Origin: Paraktedonobacter sp035294465
Lineage (GTDB): Bacteria; Chloroflexota; Ktedonobacteria; Ktedonobacterales; Ktedonobacteraceae
Assembly (NCBI GenBank): GCA_035294465.1
Contig: DATGKW010000236.1
Coordinates: 1-12,972 of the forward strand
Direction: 5' to 3'
DNA length: 12,972 nucleotides
The notes under the pieces are model-generated. The model was given only the letters and a program-made list of their open reading frames with translations, was not told the origin of the DNA and did not search any database. This document shows, piece after piece, positions 6,040-11,800 of this stretch. Both the position numbers and the translations under genes were made by a program. Position 1 is the stretch's first letter. Each line of letters opens with the position of its first letter.

Positions 6040-7143
6040 TCAGGAGAGAAGTCGATCAATAAGTGACTCTATCGCTTGATTGGCCTGCATGTTCCAGGCG
6101 CGATACGCCCGGATGCTGCTCACTTTTTCCGCAATCATTGCCGGGTTGCTTGCAAGCTTTGTAAGCAACTCGCGCAGGGTGGTTGTTTCCAGGCAGATCC
6201 AGCCCAGATTATATCGCTCGATAAAGCGCAGACCAGGAGTTTCCTGGCCGGGGATAAAGGTAGTCACGAGAAAAGGTTTTTCAAGCATAAAGGCTTCAGT
6301 GATAAAACTGGCTCCGGCTTTGCCGGCGATGACATCCGCCACAGCCATAAAGGGAGCGATTTCCTCGGTAAAAGCTAGAACATGTACCCGTGCAGTTCCG
6401 GTGTAGCGGGCCAGCATTTCTGGATTGCTCCCGGCTGCCAGAATGATCTGGATTGGCGGGTCCAGCGCCAGAATATCCCCAACGAGTCTATCCACGCCGG
6501 CAGAGCCTTTCGCTCCGCCTTGCAAGAAGAGCGTGAACAGAGCTGGATTGAGTCCCAGATCAGTCAATACTTCTTCCCTTCGACCAGACGCGTTATTCCA
6601 GAACTGCCGACGAACTGGGCGACCTGTAAGATAGAGGCGATCTTGAGCAATGCCCTGCTCCAGCGCCTGGGCGAAAATCTCGCGAGTTGGGGCAAGGTAA
6701 GCGTCGGCCCTTTTCTCTACAAACCACGTCATATGCAGGCTCTCAAGGTCAGTGAATTGAAAAACCAGGGGGACGCGCTGACTACTGTGCCTATTAGCAT
6801 AGGCTGCTACAGAGGAGACCAGCGCGTGCGTAGTAATAATAAGCTGGGGGCGAATTTTCTGGATGATTTTACTGAAATGCCTGTGGCTCAGAAGCACCAG
6901 AGTATGTTGCAGCAACCAGGCGGCAACTTTGTTATCAGTTAGAGCAAACTGCCAGGTCAACAGCCTCACAAAATGGCGGCTGGCCAGGGTGTAACCACGC
7001 TCAACCAGAGGAGACTGCGGGTCCACAATCAGAACATTGTAGCGTGCCCCCAATAGGTCACGCAGTGCCTGAGCGAGATTCAGATGCCCGCCGCCTGAAC
7101 GTGAAACAAGGATCAGGATGGTCGGCTGGACGCTTTTGGCCAC
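6040..7143 (-). CDS. GT28/MGDG-synthase-like lipid glycosyltransferase
   Basis: A 367-residue GT-B glycosyltransferase of the monogalactosyldiacylglycerol synthase / processive diacylglycerol glucosyltransferase type. The N-terminal half has SRSGGGHLNLAQAL (14-27), PQLIITTHAL (99-108), and FTDLES.H.TWF with RADAYLAPT (130-153), the MGDG_synth domain pattern thought to bind the lipid acceptor. The C-terminal, donor-binding half has LFLQGGAKGS (205-214), GKAGASFITEAFMLEKPFL (274-292) and PGQETPGLRF..NLGW (298-315). There is no membrane span, as expected for a peripheral inner-leaflet enzyme. The start is GTG inside the last codons of the DedA gene (31-bp overlap) with AGGAGG about 12 nt upstream, so it should be translationally coupled. 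Donor sugar is not predictable: UDP-Glc, UDP-Gal and, given neighbouring sqdB, UDP-sulfoquinovose are all possible. Undecaprenyl or sterol-like acceptors are also possible. Confidence 0.92.
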   Translation of the reverse strand: MAKSVQPTILILVSRSGGGHLNLAQALRDLLGARYNVLIVDPQSPLVERGYTLASRHFVRLLTWQFALTDNKVAAWLLQHTLVLLSHRHFSKIIQKIRPQLIITTHALVSSVAAYANRHSSQRVPLVFQFTDLESLHMTWFVEKRADAYLAPTREIFAQALEQGIAQDRLYLTGRPVRRQFWNNASGRREEVLTDLGLNPALFTLFLQGGAKGSAGVDRLVGDILALDPPIQIILAAGSNPEMLARYTGTARVHVLAFTEEIAPFMAVADVIAGKAGASFITEAFMLEKPFLVTTFIPGQETPGLRFIERYNLGWICLETTTLRELLTKLASNPAMIAEKVSSIRAYRAWNMQANQAIESLIDRLLS

Positions 7144-7883
7144 GTTACCTCTACCTCCTGCACCTGTTCATCTATGCCTGATTCTATCTTATTCGGCTTC
7201 GGCTCTTGTGGATCGGCGCTGAAGTCAGTCGGATTCTCCTTTTGCTGGTGCAGATCGTTCCCCTCAGCGAGAAGAACGGGCCTGCGCGGGCGAAGCCTTC
7301 GGATTACAGCAATTGTAACGGCGAGAGTCACCAGCGAAACCAGCATCAGCGTAGAAAGCGTGCCAGAAATATCCCCTGCTTCCTCCCAGCCCGCGCCCAG
7401 GAGATAGCCAACGCCGAGGGGAATCACTGCTCCCAGCACCTGGCCGCTCACGTCCCAGAAAAGAAATTTTCTGTAAGCGTACCGTTCCGCACCGGCCAAC
7501 CAGTTAATCGGGCCGCCCAGCACTACAATCAAGAAGCGCGAGACAAAGACCGCCCAGGCCGCCCGGCGCCTGAAGTACGCCCGGCCACGCGCCAGTGAAT
7601 CCGGAGAGACGAGGCGCCAGCGCTTCTTTTTCTCCAGCCAGAGCAACAGAGGGGTTCCAAATTTCCAACCAATGAAGTAGCCCAGGTTGTCCCCCAACAC
7701 AGCGGCGCTGAGTGCGACGGGGAAGAGGATGAAAATATTGAAGTCACCAATGGCGGCAAGAGCTCCGGCGGCATAAAGCAAGAGATTCCCTGAGATTGGC
7801 GCGCCAACAGCAGCAATGAACACGATTGCCCAGAGGGCAACGTATCCATACCGATGCAGGACAGCAATAAAGAAAAAATTCAA
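7113..7883 (-). CDS. DedA/VTT-family membrane protein
   Basis: A polytopic membrane protein of the DedA (SNARE-associated, PF09335) family, linked to lipid-carrier/phospholipid translocation and membrane homeostasis. From the TTG start it has 256 residues. Hydrophobic segments lie at about 3-25, 32-60, 112-130, 138-165 and 176-194, with GDNLGYFIGWKFG (64-76) and a SRF motif (115-117) before a reentrant-like segment ending WLAG. The last 60 residues are a hydrophilic cytosolic tail, unusual for DedA. Two typical features are missing: the acidic residue in the PGE-like turn (here APISGN) and the second arginine of the RF.P..R motif (here RFLIVVLGG). I chose TTG at 7883 because AGGAGA lies 9 nt before it and the predicted start point is near 7941. 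A GTG at 7934 would add 17 hydrophilic residues but has almost no leader. The gene is first in an operon with the overlapping glycosyltransferase. Confidence 0.88.
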   Translation of the reverse strand: MNFFFIAVLHRYGYVALWAIVFIAAVGAPISGNLLLYAAGALAAIGDFNIFILFPVALSAAVLGDNLGYFIGWKFGTPLLLWLEKKKRWRLVSPDSLARGRAYFRRRAAWAVFVSRFLIVVLGGPINWLAGAERYAYRKFLFWDVSGQVLGAVIPLGVGYLLGAGWEEAGDISGTLSTLMLVSLVTLAVTIAVIRRLRPRRPVLLAEGNDLHQQKENPTDFSADPQEPKPNKIESGIDEQVQEVEVTWPKASSRPS

Positions 7884-7947
7884 TTGTTTGTCTCTCCTGA
7901 CGTTGACGCGCAATAGTTGTTGATGCGAGATCACAACCTTTGCACTG

Positions 7948-7953
7948 ATTATA
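7948..7953 (-). promoter_or_regulatory. Consensus -10 box for the dedA-glycosyltransferase operon
   Basis: On the minus strand this is a perfect TATAAT, with a weak -35 (TGTTAA, 17 bp upstream). Transcription would start near 7941, about 58 nt before the TTG at 7883 and only about 7 nt before the GTG at 7934. This supports the downstream start for the DedA protein. Confidence 0.45.
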
Positions 7954-8006
7954 GCAGAGCCGGGATGCCCTTAACAGATCGAAGGACTAGCATACCATTC
8001 AGACGC

Positions 8007-8041
8007 ATGGCAAAGCAAATGTCTGACATCTGGATGGCAAA
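8007..8041. repeat. Palindrome flanked by an 8-bp direct repeat
   Basis: ATGGCAAA occurs at 8007-8014 and 8034-8041, bracketing the palindrome ATGTC-T-GACAT (8019-8029). The block lies in the gap between the ABC transporter end and the dedA promoter, about 55-90 bp upstream of the dedA -10. It could be an activator site for dedA; chance is not excluded. Confidence 0.22.
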
Positions 8042-8052
8042 CACGAACGCCA

Positions 8053-10005
8053 TCAGGCTGGCGAACGCCGAACAAACGCTCTACGATGGGGCGATGCCAC
8101 TTCGGGCTCCGCCCCATCTGGCTCAACGTGGTTCTCCCCACTTTTGACAGCGGGCGCAAACTGCGCGGTGTAGAGCCGCTGATAAAGCCCCGACTGGCGC
8201 AAGAGCGTTTCGTGTGTGCCTCGTTCGACAATCCTCCCTTCCTGGACTACCAGGATCTGGTCTGCGCGCTGGATGGTCGAGAGACGATGGGCGATGGCGA
8301 TCACTGTGCGCCCGCGAACCAATGTTTCCAGGGCTGCTTGAATGCGTCGCTCCGCCTGCGAATCAAGCGAACTTGTTGCCTCATCCAGCAGGAGGTAGGG
8401 AGCCTGACAAAGCAGAGCGCGTGCGATGGCAACGCGCTGTTTCTCACCGCCGGAGAGACGATAGCCGCGTTCGCCCACGACGGTTTCAAGACCATCTGGC
8501 AGACGTTCGACCAGGTCGCGCAGTTGGGCCGCTTCGATCACCTCTTCAACCTGCTCGTTTGTAGCGTCGGGGAAGCCATAGCAAATGTTCTCGCGCAAAC
8601 TGGCGTGGAAAAGGAACACTTCCTGGGTTACGACTGCTACCCGGCGGCACCAATCCTGGCGAGCCATTTCCATGAGTGGGATACCGTCCAGGCTCACGGT
8701 TCCACTGGTAGGATCGTAGAAACGCGCTGCGAGAGAGAGTATGGTCGATTTGCCTGCGCCGCTGGGGCCAACCAGTGCGGTCAACTGGCCCAATGGAGCG
8801 GTCAAGCTGACGCTGTGCAGAACTTCTTTCGCATTAGCTGTGCCCGGATAACTGAAGCTCACTGTATCAAACGTAATTCCCTCCCTGGGAGTTTCGGGCA
8901 AAGGTCGCGGGTTTTCTGGCTCTGGCACGCTGATTGGCAGGTCGAGGTATTGAAAGACGCGATCAAAGAGCGCCAGACCACCGAGCAGGGTAGCATTCGC
9001 TCCAGCCAGTGAAGAAGCAGGCGCATAGAGCTGCGCCAGATAGGTCGCGAAAGCCACGATGGAGCCCAGAGCAATCTGGTTGGTTATCACCAGGTAGGCT
9101 CCATAGATATAGAGTAGCGCGGGTCCAAGCGCTGCCAGGCTCTGCACAGCAACGGAGAGCCATTGGCCTTCCAACAATTGTTCAACCTGTGTCTGGCGAA
9201 CCTTGCTATTCGTTTGATCAAAGCGGGCCGCTTCGCGTTTTTCGGTGCCGAAGCTTTTTACCACAATTGCTCCTGAGAGACTGAGCGTTTCCTCAAGCAC
9301 AACCGATAGCTCGCCTAGGGCTGCCTGCGCGCGCTCCATAGCCGTGTAGCGGCGGCGCCCGAAATGCAGGACAGGAAAGGCGAAAGCAGGGAGCGCCAAT
9401 GCGGCAACCAGAGCCAGTTGCCAGTTAATCACTGCCATAACGACCAGCGCCGCAATCAACGTCACCAGATTGGCAATGGTTCCCAGAAACGATTGCGTCA
9501 GCACCATCTGCAGGCCATTTGCGTCGTTGAGGAAACGCGTGTGAATCTCACCGGCTCGCGTCCAGGTAAAAAATTCCAGTCCAAGCTTTTGTGTGTGCTG
9601 ATAGAGATGTTCGCGTAGATCGGCGATCAATCCTTGAGCAATCACGATGCTCAGGTAGTTCTGTCCAAGACCCAGGACTGCTCCTCCTACGGGCAGAAGG
9701 AACAGGCCGCTACCCAGCAAAAGCGCAAGCTTGAAGTTATGGTGCGGGATAGCGATATCAATAATATTCTTAATGAGCAGTGGTGGAATCAGTGCCACCA
9801 TCACGCCTAACAGCATGACAAACGTACCAAAAACCAGCCGCCAACGATACGGGCGAAGATATCGCCAGACACGCACCAGTGTTTTCCGAACGTCAGGCGT
9901 GCCCTCGCGCAGATAGCCTCGCGAGCGCTGTTGCTGCCAGAGACCTATCATTGTTCCACCCATGCCGCCACCCATTCCCATTCCACCACGACCAGAAAAT
10001 GCCAT
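8053..10005 (-). CDS. ABC-type exporter half-transporter (fused membrane and ATPase domains)
   Basis: A 650-residue type I (MsbA/MDR-like) half-transporter that would work as a homodimer or with an unseen partner, coupling ATP hydrolysis to export of drugs, lipids or peptides. It opens with a Gly/Met-rich stretch (about 6-18), then a six-helix membrane domain (about 55-345). The TM regions are near 58-80, 97-120, 172-192, 193-213, 290-306 and 312-330, and a coupling segment lies around EFFTWTRAGEIHTRFLND. The nucleotide-binding domain has Walker A GPSGAGKS (413-420), Q-loop Q461, signature LSGGE (517-521), Walker B YLLLDE with E542, a D-loop SSLDS and H573. All catalytic residues are present. 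The last 35 residues are a polar tail. The ATG has AGAGGA at about 7-8 nt. It lies 51 bp after marR on the same strand, so it is most likely the transporter controlled by that repressor. The substrate is unknown. Confidence 0.97.
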   Translation of the reverse strand: MAFSGRGGMGMGGGMGGTMIGLWQQQRSRGYLREGTPDVRKTLVRVWRYLRPYRWRLVFGTFVMLLGVMVALIPPLLIKNIIDIAIPHHNFKLALLLGSGLFLLPVGGAVLGLGQNYLSIVIAQGLIADLREHLYQHTQKLGLEFFTWTRAGEIHTRFLNDANGLQMVLTQSFLGTIANLVTLIAALVVMAVINWQLALVAALALPAFAFPVLHFGRRRYTAMERAQAALGELSVVLEETLSLSGAIVVKSFGTEKREAARFDQTNSKVRQTQVEQLLEGQWLSVAVQSLAALGPALLYIYGAYLVITNQIALGSIVAFATYLAQLYAPASSLAGANATLLGGLALFDRVFQYLDLPISVPEPENPRPLPETPREGITFDTVSFSYPGTANAKEVLHSVSLTAPLGQLTALVGPSGAGKSTILSLAARFYDPTSGTVSLDGIPLMEMARQDWCRRVAVVTQEVFLFHASLRENICYGFPDATNEQVEEVIEAAQLRDLVERLPDGLETVVGERGYRLSGGEKQRVAIARALLCQAPYLLLDEATSSLDSQAERRIQAALETLVRGRTVIAIAHRLSTIQRADQILVVQEGRIVERGTHETLLRQSGLYQRLYTAQFAPAVKSGENHVEPDGAEPEVASPHRRAFVRRSPA

Positions 10006-10056
10006 AGTTTATTCCTCTCGTTCGAGGGCCGGGCCATCCAGCATTCCAGCCCATTT

Positions 10057-10500
10057 TCAGTGTTTGGATGGAAGATCCTGTGCCGGTGCATGCCTGTTCA
10101 TCAGACACAGCAAGCGGGCGAGCATTGCGCGTTCCCCCTCGTCAAGACCTTCCAGGGTAGAGCGGACGCGCGCAAAAAAAATGGCGTCTGCTTCGCTCAA
10201 GGCTCTCTTGCCTGCGGGGGTCAATGTAACGTAAACCTGGCGCTGGTCGCTGGATTGGTCACGGGCGCGCTCCGCGTACCCCAGCGCCTCTAACTTATCA
10301 AGCATACGAGTCGTGCCGGCTGTGGTCAGGCCCAGCTCTTCTCCGAGATCGCCAACTCTTCTTCCCTGCTCTGGACTCAGCAAGCGTAGCATGCGCCGCT
10401 GAGGCCGCGAAAGCGGGCCAAACTGCCGTCCCAATGAAGCATACCAGTTGTCCATTTCGTGCGCGATTGTCACAATTTCACGAGGGTCGGTCTCATTCAT
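10057..10500 (-). CDS. MarR-family transcriptional repressor
   Basis: A 147-residue winged helix-turn-helix regulator of the MarR family, which binds DNA as a dimer and is usually released by small phenolic, lipophilic or oxidant ligands. The core runs RVGDLGEELGLTTAGTTRML (recognition helix about 59-74), LEALGYAERA, then the wing RARDQSSDQRQVYVTLTPAGK (78-98) with the family's D..D.R pattern. Helices at both ends form the dimer interface. There is one cysteine (C132), so a two-cysteine OhrR mechanism is not supported. The ATG is preceded by GGAGGG at about 7 nt. It is the first gene of an operon with the ABC exporter. A 19-bp near-perfect palindrome 26 bp before its start is the obvious site for autoregulation. 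Confidence 0.95.
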   Translation of the reverse strand: MNETDPREIVTIAHEMDNWYASLGRQFGPLSRPQRRMLRLLSPEQGRRVGDLGEELGLTTAGTTRMLDKLEALGYAERARDQSSDQRQVYVTLTPAGKRALSEADAIFFARVRSTLEGLDEGERAMLARLLCLMNRHAPAQDLPSKH

Positions 10501-10525
10501 CAGGCACCCTCCGCACTCCTTACCA

Positions 10526-10544
10526 GTTGACTAACTTAGTTAAC
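10526..10544. promoter_or_regulatory. MarR operator (near-perfect 19-bp palindrome)
   Basis: GTTGACTAA-C-TTAGTTAAC has 9-bp arms matching at 8 of 9 positions around a single central base. MarR operators are typically 16-22 bp AT-rich palindromes of this kind. It lies 15-33 bp downstream of the predicted marR -10 (just after the start point), so a bound dimer would block initiation or clearance. I saw no second copy in the window. Confidence 0.6.
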
Positions 10545-10558
10545 AAATTCCTTAAAGG

Positions 10559-10588
10559 ACTATACCACATCTTTACCGGATGAAACAA
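10559..10588 (-). promoter_or_regulatory. Promoter of the marR-ABC exporter operon
   Basis: Read on the minus strand: TTGTTT (10588-10583) as -35, 18-bp spacer, TATAGT (10564-10559) as -10. These match 4 and 5 of 6 consensus bases. The predicted start is near 10552, giving a leader of about 50 nt that contains the palindrome at 10526-10544. Confidence 0.5.
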
Positions 10589-10605
10589 GAAGCTCCTCCC
10601 TATTA

Positions 10606-10655
10606 TGAGAGTTTCTGTTTCGGCTCTCAGTCTACGGTGTTTCTATGACAGAAAC
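10606..10655. repeat. Nested inverted repeats between marR and the DUF4097 gene
   Basis: TGAGAG (10606-10611) pairs with CTCTCA (10624-10629). GTTTCT (10639-10644) pairs with AGAAAC (10650-10655). The first GTTTCTG (10611-10617) can also pair with CAGAAAC (10649-10655), giving mutually exclusive structures. The block lies between the two divergent promoters and could be an operator for either gene or a regulatory DNA structure. Confidence 0.3.
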
Positions 10656-10719
10656 GTGAATATCGGGACCCTCTTTTGTCATTCTTCCGTCACCTGAAGC
10701 ACGATGCCTACCTACGCCG

Positions 10720-10728
10720 TGATAGAAT
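10720..10728 (+). promoter_or_regulatory. Candidate extended -10 for the DUF4097 gene
   Basis: TGATAGAAT fits TGnTATAAT with one mismatch in the hexamer, and lies 42 bp before the ATG at 10771. No good -35 is spaced correctly; TTGTCA at 10676-10681 is too far upstream. Confidence 0.3.
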
Positions 10729-10770
10729 CAAGGAACGAAAGAAAACGGGAAAGGACAAGGATAGGCCTGG

Positions 10771-11724
10771 ATGAATGCAAATAGTGCAAAGGCTCCTCCT
10801 CTCGCAGGGAAGAGCCGAATCTGGCTCCGCATGGCAATTGTGTTGCTTGCCGCAGTGCTGGCGGTTGCTGTTCCACTGCTGGTGTTGCATCTTTACCAGC
10901 AACCGGCTACCAGCACAAATAGTCAAGGGAGTACGGGGCCGCAAAGCTTCTCAGTTACGGCAAATGCAGTGCTGAGTCTCAAAGAGCAGAGTGGGGATGT
11001 GTCCGTGTATCCCAGCAACAATAGTATTATCACGGTGCGGCCACGCAAGCATGGAACCGTTGTTGCCCCAAGTTCGCAGAGTGTCAGGATACTCTACAGC
11101 CAGACGACGAGCGCGCAGGGAAATGAGCAGATCACCGTCACAACCGATCCCTGGTTTAGTGATACCGACTTTTATATCACAATCCCTGCTACGACGGTTG
11201 TCCAGATTGCTCTCACTGATGGATCGATCGATGTCCACACCGGTCATGGCCTCACAGCGAACACCAGTAGCGGCAGTATCGAAATGGATAGCATCCAGGG
11301 ACCAGCGAAGGTAAGCACCACGAGCGGAGATGTCACTGCTGAGAATATCACTGGTCCGCTCACTATAGCAGATCAAAGCGGTTCGCTCCACTTACAGCAG
11401 ATCAAAGGGCCGGTGCAGGCGACGACTGTGAGTGGGGATGTCACCGCTCAGGATGCGACGCTCAGTGGACAATCAGTGTTGCGCACGCAGAATGGCTCTG
11501 TCCATTTTTATGGATCACTTGATCCGCATGGCTCATACAGGCTGCAAACAACCAGTGGAGACGTTGATGCCACCCTCCCGGCTAACGCCGCTTTCTCGCT
11601 CAGTGCCAGCACGGTCTCTGGCACAGTGCAGAACGATTTCGGCGCGAACGTGGTTGGCAGCGCTCCACGCGCGCAGATCTTCATGCAAACGCGGAACGGC
11701 TCTATTGCAATTATAAAGGTGTGA
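10771..11724 (+). CDS. Membrane-anchored DUF4097 beta-repeat surface protein
   Basis: A 317-residue protein with a short basic cytosolic N-terminus, one hydrophobic signal-anchor (about 20-42), a Ser/Thr/Gln-rich linker (43-58) and an extracellular domain of short beta-strand repeats, matching the DUF4097 (putative adhesin) family. The repeat is S/N-G-D/S-hydrophobic-x-hydrophobic. Copies lie near residues 74, 151, 168, 186, 204, 222, 242, 263, 284 and 310. The central spacing is close to 18 and widens to 21-26 at the end, which suggests a beta-helix. The molecular function is not established; relatives are often linked to envelope stress or anti-sigma-type genes, but none is next to it here. 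There is no lipobox cysteine and no LPXTG. AAGG lies about 10 nt before the ATG, a modest ribosome binding site. It is divergent from marR and 76 bp upstream of the lipoprotein gene. Confidence 0.9.
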   Translation: MNANSAKAPPLAGKSRIWLRMAIVLLAAVLAVAVPLLVLHLYQQPATSTNSQGSTGPQSFSVTANAVLSLKEQSGDVSVYPSNNSIITVRPRKHGTVVAPSSQSVRILYSQTTSAQGNEQITVTTDPWFSDTDFYITIPATTVVQIALTDGSIDVHTGHGLTANTSSGSIEMDSIQGPAKVSTTSGDVTAENITGPLTIADQSGSLHLQQIKGPVQATTVSGDVTAQDATLSGQSVLRTQNGSVHFYGSLDPHGSYRLQTTSGDVDATLPANAAFSLSASTVSGTVQNDFGANVVGSAPRAQIFMQTRNGSIAIIKV

Positions 11725-11736
11725 GATATCTGTTTG

Positions 11737-11749
11737 CTTTGCTGCAAAG
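11737..11749. repeat. 13-bp palindrome upstream of the lipoprotein promoter
   Basis: CTTTGC-T-GCAAAG has perfect 6-bp arms around one base. It begins 12 bp after the DUF4097 stop and ends 15 bp before the -35 of the lipoprotein promoter. The loop is too small for an RNA hairpin with all pairs formed and no T-run follows, so it is not a terminator; an activator or repressor site is possible. Confidence 0.28.
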
Positions 11750-11764
11750 GACTGCGTTACCGTC

Positions 11765-11794
11765 TTGACGGCCTCAACGATGACCATCTATACT
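11765..11794 (+). promoter_or_regulatory. Strong promoter giving a probable leaderless mRNA
   Basis: TTGACG (11765-11770), 18-bp spacer, TATACT (11789-11794): each hexamer matches 5 of 6 consensus positions. Six bases (CTGCAC) separate the -10 from ATG at 11801, so the expected start point, about 7 bases past the -10, falls on the A of the ATG. No ribosome binding site precedes the ATG, in agreement. Confidence 0.6.
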
Positions 11795-11800
11795 CTGCAC

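Noticed and set aside
8086..9012. 308-codon plus-strand open frame
   Set aside because: It is antisense to the ATPase domain of the ABC exporter, where Walker and signature motifs prove the minus-strand reading.
11780..11782. In-frame upstream ATG for the lipoprotein
   Set aside because: It lies inside the spacer of the strong promoter and has no ribosome binding site; the resulting seven extra residues would precede the basic signal-peptide start.
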